NCBI GenBank assembly: GCA_963775395.1
Contig: CAVZIX010000008.1
Coordinates: 62,001 to 126,000 of the forward strand
DNA from: JAIBJN01 sp963775395
GTDB lineage: Bacteria > Actinomycetota > Thermoleophilia > Gaiellales > Gaiellaceae
Direction of reading: 5' to 3'
Length of the DNA stretch: 64,000 nucleotides
The translations under genes were made by a program, and so were the position numbers. The notes under the pieces are model-generated. The model saw only the letters and a program-made list of their open reading frames with translations. It did no database searches and had not been told where the DNA came from. Each line of letters starts with the position of its first letter. Position 1 is the stretch's first letter. This document shows positions 1 through 8,545 of the stretch, one piece after another.

Positions 1-2
1 GC

Positions 3-641
3 GACGACGCCCGCGAGCTGGCGGCCGACTTCGCGCGTGAGCGCGAAAGTCTCGGCCTTGCACCGGCCGAGGTCACGGCTGAGCTGCTCACGGTCGCGCG
101 GGTGCTCGAACGCCACGGTGAGGCCAACGCGCGGGCGGTCGTCGATCGCTGCATCCTCGCTTACGTCGACCGCGTCACGGCCGAGCTCGCCGACTGCGCC
201 CGGCGGGATCCGCTCACCGGGCTCCTCAACCACGGCGCGTTCCACACACGGCTCATGGCCGAGGCCGCCCGCGCCCGCCGATACCGCGGCCGGCTCGCGC
301 TCGTGCTCTTCGACCTCGACCACTTCAAGGAGACCAACGACCGTCTGGGGCACCAGGAAGGGGACCGGCTGTTACGGGCTTTCGCCTCCGCCCTGGCCGG
401 CGCCGTTCGCGAAACCGACGTCGCGGGGCGCGTCGGCGGCGACGAGTTCGCGGCGCTCCTGCTCGAGGCGCGGCCGGGCGACGTGGACGCCGTCGTCGAG
501 CGGCTGCGCGCCTGTCTTCCCGCCGGGCTGGCGGTGAGCGTCGGCTCCGCGCAGCTTCCGGACGAGGCCACGGCGGCCGAGCAACTCGTCGTCGCGGCCG
601 ATCGCCGCCTCTACTCCGACAAGGTCGCCCGAGCCGCCTGA
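3..641 (+). CDS. GGDEF diguanylate cyclase (5' end outside window)
   Basis: The reading frame is open from the window edge, so the true start lies upstream; 212 residues are visible. A GGDEF domain begins near DPLTGLLNHGAF and carries the signature VGGDEF. An RETD motif ends five residues before GGDEF, which is the RxxD inhibitory I-site layout. The domain is therefore expected to make c-di-GMP from two GTP and to be product-inhibited. The visible N-terminal part is helical with no recognisable sensor. The call to family is firm; the input signal is unknown because the N-terminus is missing. Confidence 0.85.
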   Translation, partial: DDARELAADFARERESLGLAPAEVTAELLTVARVLERHGEANARAVVDRCILAYVDRVTAELADCARRDPLTGLLNHGAFHTRLMAEAARARRYRGRLALVLFDLDHFKETNDRLGHQEGDRLLRAFASALAGAVRETDVAGRVGGDEFAALLLEARPGDVDAVVERLRACLPAGLAVSVGSAQLPDEATAAEQLVVAADRRLYSDKVARAA

Positions 642-697
642 CGGTGCCGTCTGCGTCCAGCCGTTTCCAGGAGAGGCTGACCGGGCACGACCCGGGC

Positions 698-1093
698 ATG
701 GCCAACTACACGCTCAAGAACCTGAAGGACGACGTGGAGGACGCAGCGCCCTCCGGCGGTCTCGCCCCCGGCCTGGAGGCCCACTTCGCGGGCAAGGCGC
801 TCGAGCTGGAGGAGTCGGGCGTGAGCTACTTCCGCCTCGCGCCGGGCTTCCGCATCCCCTTCGGCCACACCCACGGCAACCAGGAGGAGGTCTACATCCT
901 CCTGAGCGGCAAAGCGCGCCTCAAGCTCGACGACGAGGTGCACGAGCTGCGCCCGCTCGACGCGGTGCGCATGGCGTCCGAGGTGACGCGGAACCTCGAG
1001 GCCGGCCCGGACGGCGCGGAGGTCCTCGCCTACGGCGCGCCGAACGTCGGGCTTGGCGACGCCGAGATGCAGCCCGGCTGGTGGACGGACTAG
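698..1093 (+). CDS. single-domain cupin protein
   Basis: A 131-residue cupin. The metal-site pattern is visible as PFGHTHGNQEEVYILLSG followed by a second beta-strand block (LRPLDAVRMASEV). I chose the ATG at 698 because the protein then starts MANYTLKNLKDDV; a GTG at 644 would add a poor-quality extension. Substrate is not predictable from sequence. The stop codon overlaps the stop of the convergent rluD-type gene by 4 nt. Confidence 0.7.
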   Translation: MANYTLKNLKDDVEDAAPSGGLAPGLEAHFAGKALELEESGVSYFRLAPGFRIPFGHTHGNQEEVYILLSGKARLKLDDEVHELRPLDAVRMASEVTRNLEAGPDGAEVLAYGAPNVGLGDAEMQPGWWTD

Positions 1094-1983
1094 CTCGCCC
1101 GCGCGAGCGCGGCCGCCAGGTCAGCCGGTAGCGGCGACTCGACGTCCACGTCCTCGCCCCCGAAGGGATGCGGGAAGGCGAGCCTCGTCGCGTGCAGGAA
1201 CTGCCGGTCGAGCCCGAGGTCTCCGGCGACGCCGTAGACCGGGTCACCGGCGACGGGCAGGTCGATCGCGGCCAGGTGGACGCGGATCTGGTGCGTCCTT
1301 CCCGTCTGCAGGCGGGCGCGCAGCAGGGCGTGCTCCGGTAGGAGCTCAGCCAGCTCGAACTCGGTCACGGCGTCCCTGGGCGTGTTCGTGTCCAGCGAGA
1401 CGCGCGTCGCGTCGCGACGGTCTCGCCCGATCGGCGCCTCGATCCGCCCGGCACGGGAGCGCGGACGCCCTCTCACCAGCGCGAGGTACTCGCGCACGAG
1501 CTTCCGCCGCCGCAGGAGGCCCTGGAGCCGCCGGTGCGCGTCGTCGGAGCGCGCGACGACGAGGAGCCCGGACGTGTCGCGGTCGAGCCGGTGCACGATT
1601 CCCGGCCGGTCCGGCTCCTCCCCACCCTCGATCGCCTGCGCGAGCAGTCCATGGACGAGCGTCCCCCTCGCGTGGCCCGCGGACGGGTGGACGACGACGC
1701 CGGCCGGCTTGTCGACCACGAGCAGGTGCTCGTCCTCGTAGGCGACGCGCAGTCCCGCCACGGGCTGGGGCTCGAGCGCCGTCTCGCGCCGCTCCGGCAC
1801 CTCGAACTCGAGCTCCTCGCCGCCCACGAGCCGGTGGCTCTTCGAGCGCCGCCGGCCGTCCACGGAGACCGCTCTCTGCTCCACCAGCCGCTCGGCGGCC
1901 GCGCGCGATCCCACGCCGTCGCACGTCGCCAGAAAGCGGTCGAGCCGCTCGCCCGCCGCCTCCGGCGGCACGACGAGTTTCAT
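1090..1983 (-). CDS. rluD: RluD/RluA-family pseudouridine synthase
   Basis: 297 residues. An N-terminal S4 RNA-binding domain (RLDRFLATCDGVGSR to about residue 75) is followed by the RluA catalytic domain with HRLDRDTSGLLVVA, which contains the catalytic Asp, and the C-terminal RTHQIRVHLA motif. Such enzymes isomerise specific uridines in 23S rRNA. The ATG at 1983 overlaps the lspA stop codon (ATGA), so the two are translationally coupled, an arrangement common to many bacteria. Which rRNA positions are modified cannot be read from sequence. Confidence 0.9.
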   Translation of the reverse strand: MKLVVPPEAAGERLDRFLATCDGVGSRAAAERLVEQRAVSVDGRRRSKSHRLVGGEELEFEVPERRETALEPQPVAGLRVAYEDEHLLVVDKPAGVVVHPSAGHARGTLVHGLLAQAIEGGEEPDRPGIVHRLDRDTSGLLVVARSDDAHRRLQGLLRRRKLVREYLALVRGRPRSRAGRIEAPIGRDRRDATRVSLDTNTPRDAVTEFELAELLPEHALLRARLQTGRTHQIRVHLAAIDLPVAGDPVYGVAGDLGLDRQFLHATRLAFPHPFGGEDVDVESPLPADLAAALARAS

Positions 1984-2489
1984 CCGCTGGTCTTGGGGGC
2001 GGTGCGGCGGAGTCGGGGCTCGCGCTCGGCGGCGACCAGCGCCGCGAGCAGGATGCTCACACCGACCACGATGAAGGTGTCGGCGAGGTTGAAGGCCGGC
2101 CAGAAGCGCAGGTCGAGGAAGTCGGTCACGTGGCCCAGCCGCAGCCGGTCGATCAGGTTGGCGATGCTGCCGCCGATCAGGAGCCCGAGCGCGACGGGCA
2201 GCACCGGGTGACGAGCGCCGGCGCGGGCGAAGTAGAAGAGCATCCACCCGACCGCGACGGCCGTGAGGATCGTGACCGCCGTCGCCCAGCTGGAGAAGAG
2301 CCCGAACGCGATGCCCGGGTTCGTGACGTGACGGATCTCGAGCGGCCCCGCCACGTGGACGGAGTCACCGAGGTCGAGCATGCTCACCACGATCTGCTTC
2401 GTCACCTGGTCTGCGACGACGGCCGAGAAGGCGATCGCGAGCAGACCGAGCCAGTGGAACGGCGTCGCGGAAAGCGACCGCTCGACCAT
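1980..2489 (-). CDS. lspA: prolipoprotein signal peptidase II
   Basis: 169 residues with four hydrophobic segments. The family motifs are present: VVADQVTKQ near residue 24, GGSIANLIDRLRLGHVTDFLD and the second catalytic-Asp block FNLADTFIVVG. LspA removes signal peptides from diacylglyceryl-modified prolipoproteins in the inner membrane; likely substrates here include the lipobox proteins at 13937-15193 and 42205-42912. The ATG at 2489 gives the normal family length; an upstream in-frame extension would run into traR/dksA coding sequence. It forms an operon with rluD. Confidence 0.93.
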   Translation of the reverse strand: MVERSLSATPFHWLGLLAIAFSAVVADQVTKQIVVSMLDLGDSVHVAGPLEIRHVTNPGIAFGLFSSWATAVTILTAVAVGWMLFYFARAGARHPVLPVALGLLIGGSIANLIDRLRLGHVTDFLDLRFWPAFNLADTFIVVGVSILLAALVAAEREPRLRRTAPKTSG

Positions 2490-2557
2490 CGAGATCGGCA
2501 CACGGCCGTCCGTGGCCGACCCGACGCGAACGTCGATCAGCCTCGTGGACGGGTTGA

Positions 2558-2914
2558 CTAGCCCCTCTCGACGAGACGCTGGCAGTCGATGCACCTTGTC
2601 GCGTGCGGGATTGCTTCGAGCCGCTCCTCGGCAATCTGTTGCCCGCAGCGCTCGCACTTCCCGTAGTTCCCGTTCTCGATTCGCTCGAGCGCTTCATCGA
2701 TCGCCCGGAGGAGGTTCTCGGCGTTCTCCTCGAGCGTGTAGTCGATCTCCCGGTCGAGCGTCGCGGTGGCCGAGTCGGCGAGGTGATTGTCGAACGTCTC
2801 CTCCTCCGTCTCGTCCTCGAGCGAGCTGGAGTTCGCCTCGTGCAGGTGCCCGATCGTCGAGCTCAGACGCTCGCGCTCTTCGAGCAGGTTCCTCCGGAAG
2901 CGCTCGGTGTCCAC
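2558..2914 (-). CDS. TraR/DksA-type zinc finger protein
   Basis: 118 residues. An acidic coiled-coil (residues about 1-75, with ELEDETEEETFDNHLADSA-like acidic clusters) leads into a C4 zinc finger, CERCGQQI ... CIDCQRL. This is the DksA/TraR fold that binds the RNA polymerase secondary channel. The canonical coiled-coil tip is not fully conserved, so transcriptional activity is inferred. The GTG at 2914 lies six nucleotides after a TATACT box, so the mRNA is probably leaderless. It lies just upstream of lspA on the same strand. Confidence 0.85.
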   Translation of the reverse strand: MDTERFRRNLLEERERLSSTIGHLHEANSSSLEDETEEETFDNHLADSATATLDREIDYTLEENAENLLRAIDEALERIENGNYGKCERCGQQIAEERLEAIPHATRCIDCQRLVERG

Positions 2915-2920
2915 CCTTCG

Positions 2921-2926
2921 AGTATA
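2921..2926 (-). promoter_or_regulatory. -10 box TATACT of the traR/dksA-type gene (leaderless)
   Basis: On the minus strand TATACT is followed by six nucleotides and the GTG start at 2914, so transcription would begin at or next to the start codon. No Shine-Dalgarno sequence is present. A -35 box is not obvious. Confidence 0.6.
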
Positions 2927-2954
2927 TCCAGGGCCCCGAGCCCCTCCAGGGGGT

Positions 2955-3443
2955 TCAGGCAGCCTGGTGGCGGTCGCGCTCGGCCTCGCCGCGGGCGGCG
3001 ACCGGCTCGCCCTCGAGACGGTCGAGCGCGGAGGCCAGGAAGCCGCGGAGCTCGGCCCTGACGTCGGTCTCGAGCGCGCGCAGACGCCGGATCTCCTCCC
3101 GCGTCCGCTCCTGCTCAGCCTCCGCCGTCGAGGCGATCTCGCGGGCCTTCGCCCGCGCCTCCTCGACGATCAGGTCGGCCTCGCGGTGGGCGCGCGCGCG
3201 CAGCTCGTCGGCCATCCGCTCGGCTGAGAGCAGCGTGTTGCGCAGGGCCTCCTCGATCTCCCGCTGACGGTGGAGCTCGCTCTCGAGACGCTCCATCTCG
3301 TCGCGCAGGTCGGCGCGGTCGCGCCACACGTCCTCGAAGCTCGTGGCGATGTCCGCCAGGAGCCGGTCCACGCCCGAACGCTCGTAGCCCACGAGACGCC
3401 GAGGCAGCGCGACGTGCCGAATTTCGACAGGGGTCAGCGACAT
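2955..3443 (-). CDS. divIVA: DivIVA domain protein
   Basis: 162 residues. The N-terminal lipid-binding module reads MSLTPVEIRHVALPRRLVGYERSGVDRLL, close to the DivIVA/Wag31 pattern, followed by a long coiled coil (about residues 30-140). DivIVA marks curved membrane and recruits growth or division factors in actinobacteria. It is shorter than Wag31 of mycobacteria. It sits with yggT and sepF on the same strand, the usual actinobacterial and firmicute division cluster order. The ATG at 3443 is set by homology at MSLTPVEI. Confidence 0.88.
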   Translation of the reverse strand: MSLTPVEIRHVALPRRLVGYERSGVDRLLADIATSFEDVWRDRADLRDEMERLESELHRQREIEEALRNTLLSAERMADELRARAHREADLIVEEARAKAREIASTAEAEQERTREEIRRLRALETDVRAELRGFLASALDRLEGEPVAARGEAERDRHQAA

Positions 3444-3487
3444 GGCCGAAAGACTTCGCCGCGCGGCCGCGGACCCCTCCCCAGGAG

Positions 3488-3787
3488 CTACAGGCGGGCG
3501 AGGCCGGCGTCGATCAGCCGGTACACGATCGTGAGGGTGATGATGGCCACGATCGGTGAGAGATCGAGGCCCAGGCCACCCAGGTTGAGCTGCGGGATGA
3601 AACGGCGGAACAGCCGCAGGTACGGGTCGACGACGTCGTAGAGGAAGCGCTGGATCCGGTTCAGGGTGGCGTTGTAGGGCAGCGGGATCCACGACGCGAT
3701 GATGTACGCGATGATGCAGATCAGGTAGACGAGGTACAGGGCCTCGACGAAGCCCCGGGCAGTCGAGATCGCATCCGCGAAGACCAT
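3488..3787 (-). CDS. YggT family membrane protein
   Basis: 99 residues with two hydrophobic stretches (LYLVYLICIIAYIIASWI and LSPIVAIITLTIVYRLI) separated by the family core NRIQRFLYDVVDPYLRLFRRFIP. YggT proteins accompany sepF/divIVA in division clusters; their molecular role is not settled. A TAGGTT box eight nucleotides before the ATG suggests a short or absent leader. Confidence 0.88.
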   Translation of the reverse strand: MVFADAISTARGFVEALYLVYLICIIAYIIASWIPLPYNATLNRIQRFLYDVVDPYLRLFRRFIPQLNLGGLGLDLSPIVAIITLTIVYRLIDAGLARL

Positions 3788-3836
3788 TCGCGGGAAACCT
3801 ACTGCCCGATCCGGCCGGAAGTCGGCTACGACTCGT

Positions 3837-4388
3837 TTACGACTGGTTGTAGAAGCCGTGGTCGATCAGGCGTGCGCGCTCCTCCGCCGAGACCTCGACG
3901 TTCCGCGGCGTGAGCAGGAACACCTTGTCAGCCACCCGCTGCATGCTGCCGCTCAGCGCGTAGGTGAGCCCGCTCGAGAAGTCGATCAGCCGCTTCGAGA
4001 GCTCGGCGTCGGCGCTCTGCAGGTTGACGATCACGGGCACGGAATCCTTGAACTTGTCCGCGATCGACTGGGCGTCGTTGAAGCTCCGCGGCACCACGAG
4101 GTGCACCTTGACGGAGGCTGCGGCAACCGCTTCCAACGGGCGCCGACTCCCGCCCGAGGGGCGCATGACCGCGGTCTGTGCGCCGGGCTGGGCGTCGGGC
4201 TCGGACCAGTCTTCGAACTCCTCGCGCTGGCGCGCCCGCGGGTTGATCCGGCGCACGTTCTGGCGGTCGCGGTCGTACGTCCGCTCGAGCTCCTCCTCGG
4301 CGGCGTACGCCTCCTCGTCCCAGTATTCGTCCTCCTCGACGATGCCGAAGTAGACGAGCGCGCGACTCCAGACGTCTCCAACACCCAT
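3837..4388 (-). CDS. sepF: cell division protein SepF
   Basis: 183 residues. The N-terminus MGVGDVWSRALVYFGI is the amphipathic membrane anchor, followed by an acidic, arginine-rich linker (about 20-90) and the C-terminal SepF core beginning VKVHLVVPRSFNDAQSIADKFKDS with VIVNLQ and RLIDFSSGLTYALSG. SepF tethers FtsZ to the membrane at the septum and is the main FtsZ anchor in actinobacteria. It lies between yggT and yggS, the conserved context. Confidence 0.95.
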   Translation of the reverse strand: MGVGDVWSRALVYFGIVEEDEYWDEEAYAAEEELERTYDRDRQNVRRINPRARQREEFEDWSEPDAQPGAQTAVMRPSGGSRRPLEAVAAASVKVHLVVPRSFNDAQSIADKFKDSVPVIVNLQSADAELSKRLIDFSSGLTYALSGSMQRVADKVFLLTPRNVEVSAEERARLIDHGFYNQS

Positions 4389-4572
4389 TGACGCCGACGG
4401 ATGATAGACGCTCGACCGGAGACTCCTGCAACCACGGTGACGGCCGCGACACAGCGCCGGATCGTCGCACTCGCCCTAACACGTACTTGGTCTCAGTACG
4501 CGCTGCGGGCGATTGCGGCGCCCGGCTTGGTCTCAACCGCCCCCGCGGCCACACGAGCCTCCGGCCGAGCGT

Positions 4573-5190
4573 CTAGCGCCCGTACAGAACGGATCCCACC
4601 CGGACCAGCGTCGCTCCCTCCTCGGCCGCGACGCGGTAGTCCTGGGACGTCCCCATCGAGAGCTCCGCGAGCCCGTGCTCGCCCGCGAGCTCGCGGAGCC
4701 GTCGGAAATACGGGCGCGAGGCCTCCGCGTCGTCGGCGAGCGGCGGCATGGTCATCAGACCGCGGACGTCGACGCCGAGCCCGCGCGCCTCGGCCAGGAA
4801 CTCCGCCAGGGACTCCGGCGTGACGCCTGACTTCGAGTCCTCGCCGGAAAGGTTGACCTCGACAAGGGCCGGGACGGTCAGACGCCTCGCCGCGGACTCG
4901 CTCGCGAGCGAGTGGCAGAGCTCGCAGAGGTCGGAGACGTCGCGCGCCTTGCGCGACTGGAGGTGGCCGATGAAGTGCCAGCGGAAGGTCTCGCCGTAGC
5001 GCTCCTGCTTGGTCGCGAGGTCCTGGAGACGGTTCTCCCCCACGACCTCGACCCCGGCCTCAGCGAGGAGCGTCATCTCGTCGGGCGAGACGTACTTCGT
5101 CGCCGCAACCACGGTCACGTCGGGCCCGACCTCCTCGCGGATGCGGGCGTAGTTCGCGGCAACCACCGAGCTGTCAGCGGAGAGCGGCAA
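4573..5190 (-). CDS. yggS: YggS/PLPBP pyridoxal phosphate homeostasis protein
   Basis: 205 residues with the PLP lysine in VVAATKYV, the GENRLQDLATK and WHFIGHLQSRKA motifs and C-terminal SMGTSQDY. The family binds PLP as a single TIM-like barrel domain and buffers vitamin B6 and amino-acid metabolism without known catalysis. The start used is a TTG preceded by AGGGGA; it overlaps pgeF by 17 nt. A GTG at 5166 is the alternative. About 184 nt of non-coding DNA with a short GTACT/AGTAC inverted repeat separates it from sepF. Confidence 0.9.
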   Translation of the reverse strand: MPLSADSSVVAANYARIREEVGPDVTVVAATKYVSPDEMTLLAEAGVEVVGENRLQDLATKQERYGETFRWHFIGHLQSRKARDVSDLCELCHSLASESAARRLTVPALVEVNLSGEDSKSGVTPESLAEFLAEARGLGVDVRGLMTMPPLADDAEASRPYFRRLRELAGEHGLAELSMGTSQDYRVAAEEGATLVRVGSVLYGR

Positions 5191-5893
5191 CGATCCCCTG
5201 GCGTCCGGTGACGCCCTGGTCGCGGCGATGCGAGAAGAGCAGCTCTTCCTCGCACGAGGTGCAGAGGTCGACGCGCTCGACCGACTCGCAGCCGGCGGCC
5301 CTCAGAGCCCGCTCGGTCGCCTCGACGAGGTCGAGATTGCGCCCGACGACGATGTCGGCGCCGAAGCGCGCGCGGAACGGCTCGGCGACCTCCCCGCCGA
5401 CCTCGAAGCAGCAGGGGCCGATGCCGGGCCCGATCGCGGCGCGGAGCGGAGCACCGCCGAGCGCTTCCACCCCCGACTTGACGATCCCGCCGAGCAGGCC
5501 ACGCCACCCCACGTGGAGGACGGCCAGCCCCGGCCTCCCGTTCGCGCGCGCGAGCGCGACCGGGAGACAGTCGGCGGTGAGCAGCATGAGCGCCCGGTCG
5601 CGCTCCTCGGTCCAGAGCCCGTCGCAGCGCTCGAGCGGCGTGCCGGGCCGCACGATCCCGCGCCCGTCGGCCCGCAGCACCTTCGAGCCGTGCGCCTGCC
5701 AGGCCATGGTCGCGGTCTCGGGGTCGACCCCGACCGACTCGCAGAGCAGCCTGCGGTTCTCGACCACGCGCTCGGGCTCGTCGTCCGTGAGGATCCCGAG
5801 GTTCAACGACTCGTACGGGCCCTGGCTGACGCCGCCGAGGCGCGACGAGAAGACGACCCGGTACGGGTCTCCGAGGTCCGCGTCGAAGATCAT
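5174..5893 (-). CDS. pgeF: PgeF/YfiH family (multicopper-like) protein
   Basis: 239 residues. The family metal and active-site blocks are present: QAHGSKV, TADCLPVALA, LHVGWRGLLGG, GPGIGPCCFEVG and the terminal FSHRRDQGVTGR. PgeF proteins are reported as peptidoglycan editing factors, and purified relatives show purine nucleoside phosphorylase or adenosine deaminase activity. Position directly before yggS and near sepF is conserved. The start overlaps the stop of the DHH-CCA gene (ATGA-type overlap at 5890-5893). Confidence 0.9.
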   Translation of the reverse strand: MIFDADLGDPYRVVFSSRLGGVSQGPYESLNLGILTDDEPERVVENRRLLCESVGVDPETATMAWQAHGSKVLRADGRGIVRPGTPLERCDGLWTEERDRALMLLTADCLPVALARANGRPGLAVLHVGWRGLLGGIVKSGVEALGGAPLRAAIGPGIGPCCFEVGGEVAEPFRARFGADIVVGRNLDLVEATERALRAAGCESVERVDLCTSCEEELLFSHRRDQGVTGRQGIVAALR

Positions 5894-8448
5894 GGGGCTT
5901 CGATCAGCTCCCGCGCGGCGGCCAGCTCAGCGTCCCGCCCGTCGAGCTCGCCGTTCACTTTCCGGCGCAGGATCTCCTCGAGGATGGCGCCGACCTGGGG
6001 CGACTCCGTCAGCCCGAGCTCTGCGAGGTCTCCACCGGAGATCTCGAGGTGGACGTCCCGGAGCTCCTCGAGATAGCGGATGAGTCGCGAGCGGGCAGGC
6101 TCGTCCGCGCCGGCCAGAGCCATGAGGACACCGTCGGGGTCGTGCGGCTCGGCCACCGCACGCAGCCTCGCGGGCTCGTCCGTCGCCGCGATGCGCTCGC
6201 GCAGTCGTGCGGCCACCGTGACGGCGTCGGCAATGCGCTCGCCGTCACGGCGCCGAAGCTTGAGGCGCTCGAACCAGTCGTACAGCTCGTCGGGAGGGAG
6301 CCGCCGGGCCAGAGCCGCCAGCCGCAGCCGCCAGGCGGGCGCGTCGCGCGCATAGCGCTCGCGGAGAGCGTCGAGCTCGGCGACGAGCGCCACAGCCTCC
6401 TCGCCGGCGGCCAGGTGGGGATGGATCGCCTGGTCGAGCCGCAGCTCGGCCATCCGCCGGAGCGAGTCGCCGACCTCCGCCTCCGAGAGGAGCGCCTGGA
6501 GCTCGTCCCGCAGCCGCGCCGAGGAGAGCTCGCCCACGAGCTCCATCTCGATGCACGCGCGCGCGAGGCCGAACGTGTGCGCGTCCATGCGGAAGCCGTA
6601 CCGGTTCTCGTAGCGGATCGCGCGGAAGAGGCGCGTCGGGTCGTCGATGAACGAGAGGTTGTGCAGGACACGGATGACCTTCGCCTCGAGATCCTGGAGC
6701 CCGCCGAAGAAGTCCACGAGCCGGCCGAAGTCCTCGCCTTTCAGCGAGACCGCCATCGCGTTGATGGTGAAGTCGCGGCGGTAGAGATCCTGGCGGATCG
6801 ACGCCTGCTCGACCGCCGGAAGGGCGCCTGGATAGTCGTAGAACTCCGTTCGCGAGGTGGCGACGTCGACGCGGCCTCCCTCGTAGAGGACGATCGCGGT
6901 GCCGAACTTGTCGTGCGGGACGACGCGGCCGCCGAGCGCCTGCGCCAGCGCGCGCCCGAACGCGATGCCGTCGCCCTCGACGGCGATGTCGACGTCGAAG
7001 CTCGGCTCGTCCATGAGCAGGTCGCGGACGGCGCCGCCGACGAGATAGACGCCGTCGAAGCCTTCCGCGACGGCCTGGACCGCCTCGAAGACGCGCTCGA
7101 GCCCCGGAATCGCCAGAAGCTGCGCGCTGAGGTCCGGGCCCGGCGGGGCGGCCTCCTCCGCGGTGGGCTCGCCGAGCGCGCGCAGCACGTCGCTGCGGGC
7201 GACGACACCGACCACCCTGCCGTCGCGCAGGACGGCGACGCGGCCCGCGTCCGACGTGCGCAGGAGGCGTGTCAGCTCCGGGAGCGGCGTGCTCTCCTCG
7301 CACGTGACGACGTCCGAGCTCATCACGCTCTTCACGGGAGCATGCGAGAGGCCGTGGCCGATCGCCTGGTCGAGGTTCTCGCGCGTGACGAGGCCGACCA
7401 GCCGCTCGTCCTCCTCGACGAGGATCCCGCTCTGGCGGTGCCGCTGGCACAGGACCATCGCCTGCGCGACCGTCTCGCCGGGCGCGACGAACCGCGCCGG
7501 GCGCGACATGATCTCCGCCGCAGTCGGAAGCGGCCGCGCAGCCCCGGGAAGGGCGTCGAGGACCAGCTTCCGCGCCTCGGCGAGCGTCCCCCGGTGCACC
7601 GCCGAGGCGGCCTGGGGATGGCCGCCCCCTCCGAGCGCGGCCGCGACCGCGGCGGCGTCGAGCTCGGGCACGCGCGCGCGGCTGACGCAGAAGACCCTCC
7701 CGTCCATCTCGACAAGGCAGACGAGCGCCTGGGCATCCGTCAGGTCGACGATCTTGTGGGCGAGGTTGGAGACACCGTCGACGTACGTCGGCCAGACGAC
7801 CGGCGCGAGGAGCACCTCGAGGCCGCCGACCGAGTGGCTCTCGAGCGAGGACACGAGCGCGTCGAGGAGCGCCCGCTCCTCCTCGGCCAGCGGCGCGCGC
7901 AGGTACTGCGCGACCATGTCCTGGCGCGCCCCGTGGCGCAGGCACCAGGCGAGCGCCTCCGCGTCCCGGAGAGCCACGCCCGGATAGCCGAGCGAGCCAG
8001 TGTCCTCGTGGATGCCGAGCGCGAAGACGGTGGCCTCGAGCGGCGAGACGTCGAGCTCGCGCTCGGCGAGGATCCCGACCATCGTGGTCGTTAGCGCGCC
8101 GTCGTCGGAGAGCACGAGGTTCTCGGACTTGACCCAGTCGGGCGCCTCGCCGGAGTGGTGGTCGAAGACGACGACCTCGACCTCGGGGTCGCGGGCGACG
8201 CGCTCGAACTCCCCGAGTCGCTCCGGCTGCACCGTCTCGACCACGATCAGCCGGCGGACGGCATCGAGGTCGACCCGCCCTGACTCGGCGATCTCCAGCT
8301 CGTCCGCGTGCAGCCGGTAGAACTCGCGCACGTTGCGGTTGAGCGAGCCGGAGAGCGCGATGACGGCGCCCGGATAGAGCCTCCGCGCGGCGAGCATGGC
8401 CGCGAGCGCGTCGAAGTCCGTGTTCGTGTGGGAGACGATGACGTCCAC
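5890..8448 (-). CDS. DHH phosphoesterase-CBS-CCA tRNA nucleotidyltransferase fusion
   Basis: 852 residues. Residues 1-100 hold the DHH phosphoesterase half ending in VVFDHHSG (DHH at 96-98), with DHHA1 glycine motif GGGGHPQA at 273-280. Two CBS domains span about 313-430. From about 465 a polymerase-beta-type nucleotidyltransferase follows with LVGGAVRD (469-476) and catalytic DVD at 485-487, then DFTINAMAVS and the RNA-binding helices. This architecture is known from several phyla and acts as a CCA-adding or A-adding tRNA enzyme. The GTG start is set by a TAACCT box seven nucleotides upstream; a longer in-frame extension is unlikely coding. Confidence 0.9.
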   Translation of the reverse strand: MDVIVSHTNTDFDALAAMLAARRLYPGAVIALSGSLNRNVREFYRLHADELEIAESGRVDLDAVRRLIVVETVQPERLGEFERVARDPEVEVVVFDHHSGEAPDWVKSENLVLSDDGALTTTMVGILAERELDVSPLEATVFALGIHEDTGSLGYPGVALRDAEALAWCLRHGARQDMVAQYLRAPLAEEERALLDALVSSLESHSVGGLEVLLAPVVWPTYVDGVSNLAHKIVDLTDAQALVCLVEMDGRVFCVSRARVPELDAAAVAAALGGGGHPQAASAVHRGTLAEARKLVLDALPGAARPLPTAAEIMSRPARFVAPGETVAQAMVLCQRHRQSGILVEEDERLVGLVTRENLDQAIGHGLSHAPVKSVMSSDVVTCEESTPLPELTRLLRTSDAGRVAVLRDGRVVGVVARSDVLRALGEPTAEEAAPPGPDLSAQLLAIPGLERVFEAVQAVAEGFDGVYLVGGAVRDLLMDEPSFDVDIAVEGDGIAFGRALAQALGGRVVPHDKFGTAIVLYEGGRVDVATSRTEFYDYPGALPAVEQASIRQDLYRRDFTINAMAVSLKGEDFGRLVDFFGGLQDLEAKVIRVLHNLSFIDDPTRLFRAIRYENRYGFRMDAHTFGLARACIEMELVGELSSARLRDELQALLSEAEVGDSLRRMAELRLDQAIHPHLAAGEEAVALVAELDALRERYARDAPAWRLRLAALARRLPPDELYDWFERLKLRRRDGERIADAVTVAARLRERIAATDEPARLRAVAEPHDPDGVLMALAGADEPARSRLIRYLEELRDVHLEISGGDLAELGLTESPQVGAILEEILRRKVNGELDGRDAELAAARELIEAP

Positions 8449-8455
8449 GGCTGGA

Positions 8456-8461
8456 AGGTTA
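8456..8461 (-). promoter_or_regulatory. -10 box TAACCT of the DHH-CCA gene (leaderless)
   Basis: Minus-strand TAACCT is followed by seven nucleotides and the GTG at 8448. No Shine-Dalgarno is seen. It supports the chosen start of the DHH-CBS-CCA gene. Confidence 0.5.
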
Positions 8462-8545
8462 GACCCGGCCGCGCTGTATCCCCCTTCCTGAGGATGCGCA
8501 CGGGGCAGTGGGAACACACGGTGAGCGCGGGGTCCTGCCGCCGAA

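Noticed and set aside
4389..4572. Inverted repeat GTACT/AGTAC between sepF and yggS as a riboswitch
   Set aside because: Stem of five pairs and no conserved riboswitch core; too weak to call.
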